A stretch of 64,000 nucleotides of DNA from Paenibacillus lignilyticus (GTDB lineage Bacteria; Bacillota; Bacilli; Paenibacillales; Paenibacillaceae): positions 682,001 through 746,000 of the forward strand of contig NZ_JAGKSP010000001.1 in NCBI RefSeq assembly GCF_017942085.1, read 5' to 3'. Under the pieces are notes generated by a model. That model had not been told where the DNA came from and made no database searches. It saw nothing but the letters and a program-made list of their open reading frames with translations. Position numbers and translations under genes: made by a program. Below are positions 16,785-26,479 of the stretch, one piece after another. Positions within the stretch are counted from its first letter, which is position 1. Each line of letters opens with the position of its first letter.

Positions 16785-18545
16785 TTACTTCACGCTCCAA
16801 AGCTCAACGCGGTCTTGCACGTATTTAGTGTAGCCTTCTTCCATTTTCTTCACGCCGGCTTTGTCGAGGTCTGCCATGTATGCATCCCATACTTTGTCGA
16901 AGTCAGCTGGTTTAGCCAGGATCGCTTCAGGGATACGTTTCCATGTGATGTCTCTCATCTTCGTGCCAAGAATGGATACTTCATCTTCGCCCGGAATCGA
17001 GATGTTCCATGCAGCGCCGTATGCCTTAACTTTGAACTCGTCCTCTTTCGGGAACAGGTCTTTCCATGTAGTTGCTTTGTAAGCGGCAAGCGTTTCTTTC
17101 TCTACATCGCTGTAGCCAAGAACGAGCTGCTCAGGGAAGTTCTTCGTGTAGTAGTTGCCGGATGGATCTTTGGCGCCATCGCCGTAGTGAACCATCATGT
17201 TCCAGTAGAAGCCGATACCTGTTTCTTTCGTGAATGCCGTATTGTCGTTGTTGATGCGATCTTGTACTTCTTGCGGTACAACGCGCTTGCCGTCTACTAC
17301 ATTGTAATGCTTGCCTTCGATACCCCAGTTGTTAAGCACTTGGAATTCATCGGAAGCCAGGTAATCCAAGAATTTAATCGTACGAACGGGATCCGGATTC
17401 GTGCTGGAGATGGAGATGCCGTAGCCGCCCATGAAACCGGTTGGCCAGAACGATGCTTCTTTAATGTCTTTGGACATGGTAACCGGATAGTGACCATACG
17501 TTTGATCGAACTTGCCGGCTGTTTTCAATGCTTGTTGGCCATCATTGTAATCCCAGTCTTGGTCGATCAGACCAAGGACGCGGCCTGTTGCTACTTTCGC
17601 TTTGTATTGATCGTATTTTTGAACGAAGCTTTCTTTGTCGAGCAAGCCGATATCGTTCATATGGTTCAACCAGCGGAAGTATTCTTTCTCTTCCGGACGA
17701 CGGAAGTGGTAGATCGCTTCATGCGTATCTTGGTTGATGAAATACTCACCGTCATCGGAACCCCCTGTTGTTGCTACAGCCGGGTTCGTTACGGAAATAT
17801 ACATATGCCAGTCATCGGCATTCAAGGATACACCGATGTTTTTGTTGCCGTTCTCGTCCGTCGGGTGCTTCTCCAGGTACGATTTGATTACATTCTCATA
17901 GTCTTGAACCGTACGGATCTCAGGGTAACCCGCTTCTTTTACTACGCGGTGCTGAAGCTCGAAGCCGCCGCCGGCAACGAAACGCTGCTCATCTGCTGCT
18001 GCCCAAGTCGGGATTGCATAGATCGCTTGATCTTCATTCGTATATTTAGCGCGCACCAGGTAGTCGCCCAGTACTTTCTTAATGTTCGGAGCATATTTAT
18101 CGATCAGATCAGTCAGGTCGATTACAGCGCCGGCATCAACCAGTTTGCCGATATCGCCTTTAGCCGAAATGATATCCGGATATTCGCCGCTTGTTGCAAT
18201 TAGCGCTACCTTCTGCGCCGGATCGCCGACCGCGAATTCCGCATCCAGCGTTACGCCGGTTTTCTTCGTAAGTTCTTTACTGACTTCATCTTGCATGTTA
18301 TTCCAGTTCGGATTCGGGTCTTCAGCAAACATGGAGAACGTGATTGGAGACGTATCTTCCGCTGCAGCGTCCTTGTTAGCATCAGCATTTGCGGCATTCG
18401 AATTGGCATTGCCTTCCGTTGTTACGGCAGAATTGCTTGTTTCGTTGTTTTTCTCATTGTTGTTGCCACCGCAGCCAGCAAGTAATCCAGCAAGCATGGT
18501 GAGCGACATTAGAATCGAAGCTGTTTTGGCTGTCTTTCTTTGCAT
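16785..18545 (-). CDS. Extracellular solute-binding lipoprotein of sugar ABC transporter
   Basis: 586 residues. The lipoprotein signal has a basic start (MQRKTAKTA), a hydrophobic core and the lipobox LLAGC at about residue 25, followed by an Asn/Ala-rich linker. The length and the C-terminal layout match the large LplA/YtcQ-like binding proteins that accept oligosaccharides. Last gene of an operon with LplB- and LplC-like permeases. No ATPase gene is present, so the system presumably uses a shared MsmX-type ATPase encoded elsewhere. Confidence 0.9.
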   Translation of the reverse strand: MQRKTAKTASILMSLTMLAGLLAGCGGNNNEKNNETSNSAVTTEGNANSNAANADANKDAAAEDTSPITFSMFAEDPNPNWNNMQDEVSKELTKKTGVTLDAEFAVGDPAQKVALIATSGEYPDIISAKGDIGKLVDAGAVIDLTDLIDKYAPNIKKVLGDYLVRAKYTNEDQAIYAIPTWAAADEQRFVAGGGFELQHRVVKEAGYPEIRTVQDYENVIKSYLEKHPTDENGNKNIGVSLNADDWHMYISVTNPAVATTGGSDDGEYFINQDTHEAIYHFRRPEEKEYFRWLNHMNDIGLLDKESFVQKYDQYKAKVATGRVLGLIDQDWDYNDGQQALKTAGKFDQTYGHYPVTMSKDIKEASFWPTGFMGGYGISISSTNPDPVRTIKFLDYLASDEFQVLNNWGIEGKHYNVVDGKRVVPQEVQDRINNDNTAFTKETGIGFYWNMMVHYGDGAKDPSGNYYTKNFPEQLVLGYSDVEKETLAAYKATTWKDLFPKEDEFKVKAYGAAWNISIPGEDEVSILGTKMRDITWKRIPEAILAKPADFDKVWDAYMADLDKAGVKKMEEGYTKYVQDRVELWSVK

Positions 18546-18631
18546 GTTGCAAACCCTCCCATTATGTGAAAATTATATTGTATAAACAGGAAACCTGCTA
18601 ATACCAAAGTCTGGCGAATCGAAGCGAGCCG

Positions 18632-19537
18632 TTAGCTTTTTACCGCACCAAGCGTCATCCCTTTGACAAAATAGCTCTGCAAGAACGGATATACGATCAG
18701 GATCGGTACCGTAACGATAATCGTAATGGCCATCTTTACGGATTCCGGCGAAATCTGCGCCATCACCTCGACCATGTTGCGGCCGCGGAAATTATCGACG
18801 TTCGTTGTCGTGCTCTGAATGACCTTCATGAGCTCGTATTGCAGCGTTGTCAGATGATCCTTCGAGCCGTTGTACAGATAAGTATCAAACCAAGAGTTCC
18901 ACTGACCGACTGCAAGGAACAGGGCAATCGTGGCGAGTGCCGGCTTCGTCAGCGGCAGAATGACGCGCCAGTAAATGGTGAAATCATTGGCACCGTCGAG
19001 CTTAGCGGATTCTTGCAATGCATAAGGAATCCCATCGATAAAGGACCGAATAACGAAGACGTTGAATGCGCTAACAAGTCCTGGCAGCACATAGACGGCG
19101 AAGGTGCCCATCATGTGAAGATCCTTGATCAGGATGTAGAACGGAATCAAGCCGCCGGATACATACATCGTGAGAGCCAAGAACGTGGATACGAATTTCC
19201 GTCCCTGGAAGTCGACCCGGCTCAGCGTGAACGCCAGCATGGAAGCGCTGATGAGACCAAGAATCGTGCCGACAATCGTCCGGAGAATGGATATTTTGAG
19301 TCCGGTCATTAACCCGGAGAAGGCAAATATGGTTTCGTAGTTCTTCAGTGTGAATTGCCGCGGGAAGATGGTGATGCCGCCGCGCACACTGTCTGTTGAA
19401 TCGTTAAGCGAGATCGCCAGAACATTTAGAAACGGATAGAGCGTGGCGACAGTAACAATGATAATGGCCGTATAGACAACGATATCGAAGATGCGGTCGG
19501 ACCAAGGCGTACCGCTGGATAGTGAGCGAGTTTCCAT
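18632..19537 (-). CDS. Carbohydrate ABC transporter permease (LplC-like)
   Basis: 301 residues with six predicted membrane helices and the EAA loop (ESAKLDGANDFTIYWRVILP) that contacts the ATPase. The C-terminus GMTLGAVKS is typical of LplC/YtcP permeases. It lies 11 nt after the LplB-like gene and 86 nt before the binding-protein gene, in one operon. Confidence 0.93.
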   Translation of the reverse strand: METRSLSSGTPWSDRIFDIVVYTAIIIVTVATLYPFLNVLAISLNDSTDSVRGGITIFPRQFTLKNYETIFAFSGLMTGLKISILRTIVGTILGLISASMLAFTLSRVDFQGRKFVSTFLALTMYVSGGLIPFYILIKDLHMMGTFAVYVLPGLVSAFNVFVIRSFIDGIPYALQESAKLDGANDFTIYWRVILPLTKPALATIALFLAVGQWNSWFDTYLYNGSKDHLTTLQYELMKVIQSTTTNVDNFRGRNMVEVMAQISPESVKMAITIIVTVPILIVYPFLQSYFVKGMTLGAVKS

Positions 19538-19548
19538 TTGGCAGCCTC

Positions 19549-20472
19549 CTATATAATGCTTTCTTTCGTAATTTTCTTGAAAATGCCGTTAGCCGTGAAG
19601 AGCAAGAGAACACTGACGACAGAGTTGAAGATGTTAATCGCGGTACCGAAGGAATATCGTCCCATCCCTAACCCGTAGTTAAGCGCATACAAATCGAGCG
19701 TTTGTGAATAATCGCGGACTAGATTGTTGCCAAGCAAGAACTGTTTCTCAAACCCGATGCTGATCAAGTGACCAATCGAGATAATAACGAGAATGATGAT
19801 CGTGGAGCGAATACCCGGCAGCGTAATGTTCCAAACCTGCTGCAGCCTGCTCGCGCCGTCCACTCTTGCAGCTTCGTAGAGCTCCGGTCCAATGCCGGCA
19901 ATTGCGGCCAGATAGATGATCGTGTTCCATCCGGTTTCTTTCCATACATCCGAGGCGGTTACGATCCCCCAGAACAAATTGCCTTTGGCCGAAAACTGAA
20001 TCGGTTCGCTGATGATGTGAAGACCGACTAGCAGGTCGTTCACCGCACCGTTATCGGTGGAGAGCATTTTCGTTACGATGCCCGCTGCCACGACCCATGA
20101 GACGAAATGCGGCAGGTACGAAATCGTTTGAACGAAACGCTTGAACACTTGAATGCGAACTTCATTGAGCAAGATGGCGAAGATAATCGGAATCGTAAAT
20201 CCGGCAATCAAACCCATCACACTCATCGCAAGCGTATTACGCAGCGCTTGGAAGAACGAATCGTCTTGGAACAGTTCCTTGAAATACTGCAATCCTACCC
20301 AGTCTTGTTCGAAAAATGATTTGGCGGGCTTGAACTTCTGAAACGCCATCGTCCATCCCCAGAGCGGCAAATAGCTGAATACGAACACCCAAGCTATAAA
20401 GGGAAGAGACATGAGATACAAATATTTTTGCTGCATAAATGTGTGCCAGAAACGCGGCTTCCGGTAGTTCAT
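19549..20472 (-). CDS. Sugar ABC transporter permease (LplB-like)
   Basis: 307 residues with six membrane helices and the EAA loop YEAARVDGASRLQQVWNITL. First gene of the permease-permease-binding protein operon. The ATG at 20472 is 8 nt behind AAGGAGG; a TTG two codons earlier is a poorer choice. About 40 nt upstream is a near-consensus cre site (20512-20527), suggesting CcpA control. The adjacent two-component genes on the same strand should control this operon. Confidence 0.92.
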   Translation of the reverse strand: MNYRKPRFWHTFMQQKYLYLMSLPFIAWVFVFSYLPLWGWTMAFQKFKPAKSFFEQDWVGLQYFKELFQDDSFFQALRNTLAMSVMGLIAGFTIPIIFAILLNEVRIQVFKRFVQTISYLPHFVSWVVAAGIVTKMLSTDNGAVNDLLVGLHIISEPIQFSAKGNLFWGIVTASDVWKETGWNTIIYLAAIAGIGPELYEAARVDGASRLQQVWNITLPGIRSTIIILVIISIGHLISIGFEKQFLLGNNLVRDYSQTLDLYALNYGLGMGRYSFGTAINIFNSVVSVLLLFTANGIFKKITKESII

Positions 20473-20511
20473 AAGCAATTCCTCCTTGCTGTATGATCTA
20501 ATGATAAGGAA

Positions 20512-20527
20512 AATAAAGCGTTTTCAA
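20512..20527 (-). promoter_or_regulatory. Probable cre (CcpA) site upstream of the permease operon
   Basis: TTGAAAACGCTTTATT on the minus strand fits the cre consensus WTGNAANCGNWNNCW with one mismatch. It lies 40 nt upstream of the permease start, so CcpA would repress when glucose is present. Inferred from sequence only. Confidence 0.45.
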
Positions 20528-20563
20528 TACCCTAACAATTTTGCTCAAAATCATATAAAAATC

Positions 20564-22126
20564 TCACATTTTCCGATAAGAGGACGGTGAAGTTCCGACG
20601 TATTTTCTAAATTTGCTATGAAAATAATCGACATTGGAGTACCCGACCTTCTCGGCAACCAGATACACTTTCATCCCTTGAGTGAGCAGTTCTTTCGCTT
20701 TCTCGACCCGAACTTTATCCAGATAAGTGTTGAAATATTCGCCTGTTTCGTTCTTGAACAGCTTGCCGAGATAGGCGCTGTTGTAGTTAAATACAGCCGC
20801 CAGCGCATCCAGCTTCAAATTCTCCACATAATTGCGCTGAATCAAATCAAGCATCTTCTTGATTTGTTTGCCCGTGCCAACGGTTGCCGATTCGGGCTTT
20901 AAGCCTTGCAAAAAAGCAATGACATGCAGCTCCATCTCGTTGTAGTGCGTTTGCTCGAATATGGCATGGATGCTGGCAGAGAGCTGCCCTCCCCTTGTCT
21001 GCATGTCAGGATCATGCTGCGACAGCTTGCTGATCACGCAGGTAACAATTTCGGCAAGCGTAGCTTTTATCGTTTGCTCCGAGCTGCCGCACGCCAACAG
21101 AAATTTGCCCTTCTCCGCAACCAATTCCGCTATCGCTTTCGCATTCCCGATATCGATGGCAAAAAACAACTTTGCAGCCGTTTCGCCGCAATCGAACACG
21201 GTTTCTTCAGCCGCTGCGTCGATTATTGGAGCAGTCTTTGCAATTGGTGCCGTTTCTGCTGTTATTAGCTGACCACCCGCATAGAAGAATCGCATGCTGA
21301 CGAACTTCGCCGCTTCCTCGTATGAGCTGCCGATATCTTCTAATCGATTCACGCTTGATCCTGCCGCTGCAGTAAATGCCAGGTCCTCTTGGGACAATAG
21401 GGCGGCCATGTCTTTGAATAATGCCTGCCGCTTCTGCTCCAAGCTCAGATCCTTCTTCGCGAGCAGCCCGATAAAGGAATCCATGGTAAACACAACGCCT
21501 GTACCCGTCTCCTCAAATGCTTGAACGAACAGCCCCTTCAGCCTCATCAGCTGTCCATGCTCGATCTCATGCCCCTTGCCTTGCATTTTCAGGAGCACGA
21601 CGGTATAGCTGTCCCAATTAAGGTCCGCATCCGTCAATTCGTTCTCCTGCAGTGCAGCTGGCACCTGACTGCCCGGAATCAGATAAGACTGCACGATTCG
21701 CTCGCGATTCCACACTTCCTTCAACTCGCTCTTGAGCTTCTGCGCCGATTCTCGCATCAGTGTGGCGTGCAGCTTGACCAAATAATCGACCAACTCGTCC
21801 TCGTCGACCGGCTTGAGCAGATAGCCGTCCGTATCCAGCGCAATCGCCTTCTTGGCATAGTCGAAGTCCGCATAGCCGCTCAGGATTAGCACATGAACGG
21901 ACTGTTCGTTCTTGCGCAGCTGATCTATCAGCTCAAGCCCGCTCATTCCCGGCATTCGAATGTCCACGATCATCAGATCCGGCTTATGCCGATCATATTT
22001 CGCAAGCGCATCCTTCCCGTTTGCTGCGGTGTCCACCACTTCATAACCAAGTTCGTTCCAGTCAATTAGCGTTCGCAAGCCTTCGCGGATCGTAGGTTCA
22101 TCATCTGTAATGAGCACTTTATACAT
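20564..22126 (-). CDS. YesN-type response regulator with AraC output domain
   Basis: 520 residues. Receiver domain at residues 1-120 with the phospho-acceptor Asp in DLMIVDIRMPGMSG; a long middle region; and a C-terminal AraC DNA-binding domain (LAAVFNYNSAYLGKLF and LVAEKVGYSNVDYFHSKFRK). I start it at the ATG at 22126 (MYKVLITDDEP), which overlaps the kinase gene by 8 nt and has GGAGG 11 nt upstream; the longer frame adds residues unlike any receiver. It should activate the neighbouring sugar ABC operon when phosphorylated. Confidence 0.93.
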   Translation of the reverse strand: MYKVLITDDEPTIREGLRTLIDWNELGYEVVDTAANGKDALAKYDRHKPDLMIVDIRMPGMSGLELIDQLRKNEQSVHVLILSGYADFDYAKKAIALDTDGYLLKPVDEDELVDYLVKLHATLMRESAQKLKSELKEVWNRERIVQSYLIPGSQVPAALQENELTDADLNWDSYTVVLLKMQGKGHEIEHGQLMRLKGLFVQAFEETGTGVVFTMDSFIGLLAKKDLSLEQKRQALFKDMAALLSQEDLAFTAAAGSSVNRLEDIGSSYEEAAKFVSMRFFYAGGQLITAETAPIAKTAPIIDAAAEETVFDCGETAAKLFFAIDIGNAKAIAELVAEKGKFLLACGSSEQTIKATLAEIVTCVISKLSQHDPDMQTRGGQLSASIHAIFEQTHYNEMELHVIAFLQGLKPESATVGTGKQIKKMLDLIQRNYVENLKLDALAAVFNYNSAYLGKLFKNETGEYFNTYLDKVRVEKAKELLTQGMKVYLVAEKVGYSNVDYFHSKFRKYVGTSPSSYRKM

Positions 22127-23912
22127 AAGCAGAATCGCCTCCAATAGGAATCGTAAATTGCACTCTGGTTCCAATGCCCGGCTCGCTCCAAATATCGAGT
22201 CCGTACTCGCTGCCATAGAGAAGCTTCAGCCGCATATGAACATTTCGAAGCCCGATGCGGTTGCCTTCCCCATCCTCTTGATCGCCAAACGTTTGCAGGA
22301 CTTCTTCCAGCCTCTCCCGCACCATGCCTTCGCCATTATCAATGACTTCGACGTGAATCATATCCCCCAGCAATTCGGCTTTCACGCGAACGAGACCGCC
22401 TTCTTCCCTGTTCTCAAGTCCATGAATAACGGCATTCTCCACCAGAGGCTGAATGATAAGCGGAAGAATCGGTGCCATATCCGCGGCGGGATCAACCAGC
22501 AGTTCATACATGAGCCGATCTTCATATCTGAATTTCTGGATGTCCAAATAACAGCGAACCATATCGATTTCATTGCGCAGCATGACGGTTCGATTGCCGG
22601 CTTCGAGATTTTTGCGCATCATTTTGCCCAGCAGCCTAACGACATTCGAAATCTCTTTCTCCCCCTTCAAATGGGCCTTCATCCGAATCGATTCGAGCGC
22701 ATTGAATAAGAAATGGGGATTGATTTGACTGGCCATCATTTTGAATTTGATTTCATTTTGCTTCGACTGAATTTGCACCTTCTGCTTGTTTGATTCCTGT
22801 ACTTCGATGAGGAGCTCGTTAATGCTGACCACCATGGCGTTGAACTGCCTGGACAGCTGTCCAATCTCGTCCTTCCCGTCAATTTCGAGCGCAATATCGA
22901 GGTTACCGGTCGCAACCTTCGTGATGTGCTTGCTTAGACGCAGCAGTCGATTCGAGAGAAACGTCGCAAAACCATAGATTAAGCCGATTGCCACTACGAG
23001 ACTGATCGCAACAACCGACAGCGCCAGCACAATAATTTGATTGGCTTCCTTCACGATGCTGTCGATGGAAAAGACCGAAATAATCCGAATCCCGTTCAAG
23101 CTTGAAGCCGGGACGAGCTGTTCGATTTGAATTTGAGAGGATTTGCCGTCCACGACCGCTTGGAATCTCCCGCTTTGCTTATCGACGACGTTCGGATCAA
23201 ATGAAATATCGGCAAGCGTCTTTCCTACCCGATTCGGACGGTTCGCGGACACGATATGATTATCTTCATCCACGATCATCGTCTCGAAGGTTTCTTGATT
23301 GAGAATCGAATCCAGCATTCGCCCGTTCACATTGATGACGAGTATGCCGATGTTATGCTGATTCAGAAAATCGATTTTGCGGATTAAGCTCAAATAGGGC
23401 AGATGATCGCGTTCATCCTCGATATAGTTCCAGCCGATCAGCCCGCTGCTGTTGATCGCCGTTTGATACCATTTCGACCGAATAATGGCGCTTGTCGGCT
23501 GAATGAACTCCCAGTTGTTAAGCAGCGTCTTATTATTGATGTAGAAACGGATGTTGGTAATCTCTTTATACAAGCGAATGTATTCTTTAATATCCGGGTA
23601 ATCCTTGTACGCCTTCACGACGTCGTAAACGGTTTCATATTGACCATTCGCGAGTCCGGCGAGCCGGCTGTCATTGGACATCCGATAAGAAATATCATTC
23701 GAGACATTGATCACCTCGGCCGTCCGTTTCTTTACCCGCTCCACGTTTGCAGCAGTCTGTTCAAGCGCGTTTTCCAGCGCCATATGCCGCAGCTCGCTCG
23801 TCAGGAAGACCCCGACCATCATGACCGGTACGAAAACAACGACGATACAGGATAAAATAAGCTTTGTTCTCAGTTTCATGTCATTCATGCTGCGGATTAG
23901 GAATCGGAACAT
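22119..23912 (-). CDS. YesM-type membrane sensor histidine kinase
   Basis: 597 residues. A transmembrane helix near residues 17-35, an extracellular sensor region of about 250 residues, a second helix near 295-320, a HAMP linker, then the His_kinase domain with the phospho-acceptor in INPHFLFNALESIRMK and the ATP-binding domain (LIIQPLVENAVIHGL, DNGEGM, IGLRNVHMRL). It pairs with the overlapping YesN-type gene. GAAGGGAAGG precedes the ATG by 8 nt. A good cre site lies 40 nt upstream. Confidence 0.93.
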   Translation of the reverse strand: MFRFLIRSMNDMKLRTKLILSCIVVVFVPVMMVGVFLTSELRHMALENALEQTAANVERVKKRTAEVINVSNDISYRMSNDSRLAGLANGQYETVYDVVKAYKDYPDIKEYIRLYKEITNIRFYINNKTLLNNWEFIQPTSAIIRSKWYQTAINSSGLIGWNYIEDERDHLPYLSLIRKIDFLNQHNIGILVINVNGRMLDSILNQETFETMIVDEDNHIVSANRPNRVGKTLADISFDPNVVDKQSGRFQAVVDGKSSQIQIEQLVPASSLNGIRIISVFSIDSIVKEANQIIVLALSVVAISLVVAIGLIYGFATFLSNRLLRLSKHITKVATGNLDIALEIDGKDEIGQLSRQFNAMVVSINELLIEVQESNKQKVQIQSKQNEIKFKMMASQINPHFLFNALESIRMKAHLKGEKEISNVVRLLGKMMRKNLEAGNRTVMLRNEIDMVRCYLDIQKFRYEDRLMYELLVDPAADMAPILPLIIQPLVENAVIHGLENREEGGLVRVKAELLGDMIHVEVIDNGEGMVRERLEEVLQTFGDQEDGEGNRIGLRNVHMRLKLLYGSEYGLDIWSEPGIGTRVQFTIPIGGDSAYV

Positions 23913-23951
23913 CGCTGAAGCCTTCCCTTCTGTACGTGAGCTATCTATTTA

Positions 23952-23966
23952 CTGGAAGCGTTTTCA
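23952..23966 (-). promoter_or_regulatory. cre (CcpA) site upstream of the sensor kinase
   Basis: CTGGAAGCGTTTTCA (plus-strand reading) fits WTGNAANCGNWNNCW except for the first base. It lies 40 nt ahead of the kinase start. Together with 20512-20527 it suggests double catabolite control of this sugar locus. Confidence 0.55.
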
Positions 23967-24084
23967 AAACAAACGGTTATTTCTGATGCTCAAAAGCATA
24001 TTCTCCATTCTAATCAATTGAAACTCGAAAGAACAGGTAAAATTTGTTCCATTTTTCATGTAATAATTAGTGATTTTGGTTAAA

Positions 24085-24116
24085 AAACAAAAAAAACGAT
24101 ACCGGTTGGTATCGTT
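24085..24116 (-). terminator. Terminator of the alarmone synthetase gene
   Basis: The perfect 9-bp stem AACGATACC with GGTATCGTT (4-nt loop) is followed on the minus strand by a long T-rich tail. Confidence 0.88.
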
Positions 24117-24134
24117 CTTTCGGTTCGGATACTT

Positions 24135-24902
24135 CTAAAGCGGCGACTGCGCAGGTGCTGGTTTGGGTGAAAGTGCAGCCACAGGCGCTGGTTTTGGTGC
24201 CGGTTTAGGCGTCGGTACCGCTGATTGCGCGGGTGGTGCCGGCGGAGACAACGCAAGCGAGGATGTCGTGGTATGCAGCGCATCTTCACTGAAGCGCTGT
24301 ACTTCCTCCTTTAAACCCAGCATCCGCTTGTCCAGCGCACCGATCATATCGGCTGTTTCCTTCAATTGATCGCGAATGGAATCGGGCATGTCATCGTGAA
24401 ATTGATAATAGATCTTGTGCTCCAAGCTGGCCCAGAAATCCATAGCGATGGTCCGCAGCTGGATTTCCACTTTCACATGCTCAATGCGATCCGATAGGAA
24501 TACCGGAATTTCAATGATCATATGCAAGCTTTGATACCCGTTTGGCTTCGGATCCTTTATGTAATCCTTGACCTCGATGACCTTCACATCACCTTGTCTG
24601 AGAATCATCTCGTAAACGCGGTAGACGTCAGTTGTGAACGAGCAAATCACGCGTACCCCGGCGATATCCCGGATATGCGCGGCCGCATTTTCTTTGGACA
24701 CTTCCACGCCTTTGCGCTGCAGTTTCTCCACGATGCTCTCCGGCGATTTTATCCGTGTTTTCACATGCTCGATGGGGTTGTAATGCTGAACGAATTGCAG
24801 TTCTTCGTTGAGAATCGTCAGTTTCGTGCTTATTTCATCCAGTGCAAACTTATAGCTCATCAGCATTTTGGCCCACTCCATGACCATTTGCTTGTCCATC
24901 AT
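24135..24902 (-). CDS. Small alarmone synthetase (RelA/SpoT domain) with Pro/Ala-rich tail
   Basis: 255 residues. The RelA/SpoT synthetase domain is complete: RIKSPESIVEKLQRKG, IRDIAGVRVIC, DYIKDPKPNGYQSLHMI, KVEIQLRTIAMDFWASLEHK. There is no HD hydrolase or TGS domain, as in the RelQ/YjbM group, which makes (p)ppGpp from GTP/GDP and ATP. Unusual is the C-terminal ~40 residues, very rich in Pro and Ala with repeated PKPAP. The start is ATG 24902 (MMDKQ) behind AAGGAG. It begins 40 nt after the cardiolipin synthase gene on the same strand. Confidence 0.9.
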   Translation of the reverse strand: MMDKQMVMEWAKMLMSYKFALDEISTKLTILNEELQFVQHYNPIEHVKTRIKSPESIVEKLQRKGVEVSKENAAAHIRDIAGVRVICSFTTDVYRVYEMILRQGDVKVIEVKDYIKDPKPNGYQSLHMIIEIPVFLSDRIEHVKVEIQLRTIAMDFWASLEHKIYYQFHDDMPDSIRDQLKETADMIGALDKRMLGLKEEVQRFSEDALHTTTSSLALSPPAPPAQSAVPTPKPAPKPAPVAALSPKPAPAQSPL

Positions 24903-24941
24903 CTCTCTCACACTCCTTGTTGCTCTCATCTGTATTACCCA

Positions 24942-26390
24942 CTACAAGATCGGTGATAACAGCCGGACGCAGGATTCCCTGAATCTGTGAAACGTCGATC
25001 GTTGCGTATAGGCTTCATAAGTCAGCTCCGAGCAGACCTTCATGTCATCCTCGAATATACGTTTCAGCTGTGACGCCGTTTCGGTATCATATAGAATCGC
25101 ATTGACTTCAAAATTCAATTTGAAGCTGCGAATGTCCACATTGGCCGTCCCCACCGAGGCGACATGGCCATCCACGACGATCGTTTTCGCGTGAAGGAAG
25201 CCCTTCTCATAGAGATAACATTTCATCCCTTCGCTGAGTAAATCGCCCAGGTACGAGTACGATGCCCAGTACACCATTTTGTGATCCGGCTTGCTAGGCA
25301 GCATCATGCGCACGTCGATTCCGGATAATACGGCCATTTTCAAAGCGGTCAATAAGCTCTCATCGGGAATAAAATAAGGCGTTTGGATAAAGATCGTTTC
25401 CTTCGCGGAATTGATCATTTTGATATATGCGTTCTTGATTTGCTCCAGCGTTTGGTCCGGTCCGCTCGATACAATCTGAATGCCCGCGTTTCCCGTATTG
25501 GCGGTCGGCGGGAACAGCTCCAGCACATCCCTTGTAATCGGTGACGAGGACGCCATGTTCCAATCCAGCATATAATGCGCCTGCATTTGGAGCACCGCAT
25601 GGCCGGTAATGCGCAGATGCGAATCCCGCCACGCCCCATAGCGCTCATCCTGCCCTAAATACTCATCGCCAATATTGAAGCCGCCAATGTAGCCGATTTG
25701 CCCGTCGATAATCGCGAGCTTGCGATGATTGCGGTAGTTGACGCGAATGTTGAGGTAGGGGATTTTGGAGGGGAAGAAGAAAGCGACCTCTCCGCCCGCC
25801 GCACGCAGCCGATCAAAGAAATGACGCGGAAGCAGCGAGCATCCGATGTCATCGACGAGAAATCGGACCTTGACCCCTTGTTTGGCTTTGCTTGCAAGCA
25901 CATCGAGCAGGCGATTGCCCAGTTTGTCGTTCTGCACAATATAGTACATGAGATGAATGTGACTGCTCGCCCGCTCAATATCATCGAACAGCGCACCAAA
26001 TTTATCATTGCCGTCGGTATAAATTTCAACCTTGTTGTTCTGCGTGTACAGCGCAAAACCGCTCGTCAAATTCATATAGATCATATCCGCGTAATTCGCC
26101 GCTGCCGCGTCGTTAAACACGACCTGATTATCCCGAAACTCCCGCCGCTGATTCTCGATCATCGCGTTCATCGTTTCTTTCGTCCGTTTGTTCAGCTTAT
26201 AGATCTTCTTCTTGCTCAGGTTCTGCCCCAGTACCAGGTACACCACGAACCCCACCGCAGGCAGAAAGAGAAGCACCATCAACCACGCCCACGTCACGCC
26301 CACGTTTCGCCGTTCCATGAATATAACCGCAATCGCGAGCGGTATATTAACAACCATCAAATAAGTAAAAAAGTTCCCAAAATTAAGCAT
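24942..26390 (-). CDS. cls: Cardiolipin synthase
   Basis: 482 residues. Two N-terminal membrane helices are followed by two phospholipase D motifs: HRKLAIIDGQIGYIGGFNIG and HAKTIVVDGHVASVGTANVD. It condenses phosphatidylglycerol to cardiolipin at the membrane. I start it at the ATG at 26390, 7 nt behind GGAGAGG; the ATG at 26396 is only 1 nt from it. The alarmone synthetase follows within 40 nt, so the two are probably one transcript. Confidence 0.94.
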   Translation of the reverse strand: MLNFGNFFTYLMVVNIPLAIAVIFMERRNVGVTWAWLMVLLFLPAVGFVVYLVLGQNLSKKKIYKLNKRTKETMNAMIENQRREFRDNQVVFNDAAAANYADMIYMNLTSGFALYTQNNKVEIYTDGNDKFGALFDDIERASSHIHLMYYIVQNDKLGNRLLDVLASKAKQGVKVRFLVDDIGCSLLPRHFFDRLRAAGGEVAFFFPSKIPYLNIRVNYRNHRKLAIIDGQIGYIGGFNIGDEYLGQDERYGAWRDSHLRITGHAVLQMQAHYMLDWNMASSSPITRDVLELFPPTANTGNAGIQIVSSGPDQTLEQIKNAYIKMINSAKETIFIQTPYFIPDESLLTALKMAVLSGIDVRMMLPSKPDHKMVYWASYSYLGDLLSEGMKCYLYEKGFLHAKTIVVDGHVASVGTANVDIRSFKLNFEVNAILYDTETASQLKRIFEDDMKVCSELTYEAYTQRSTFHRFRESCVRLLSPIL

Positions 26391-26445
26391 CGGCATGCCT
26401 CTCCTCGAATGCTTGCAGCATCTTTGCATTCCTTACCCAGTATAA

Positions 26446-26473
26446 ACCATTTTGAGCCGTAGGCCAAAATGGT
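26446..26473 (-). terminator. Terminator-like hairpin between the tandem array and cls
   Basis: ACCATTTTG and CAAAATGGT form a perfect 9-bp stem with a 10-nt loop. The minus-strand tail TTTATAC is only weakly T-rich. It could end transcripts coming through the array. Confidence 0.45.
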
Positions 26474-26479
26474 GGCAGG

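Noticed and set aside
16815-18203. 462-residue plus-strand ORF opposite the solute-binding protein
   Set aside because: Antisense of a codon-biased real gene; composition (Phe, Val and Cys rich) without any family resemblance.
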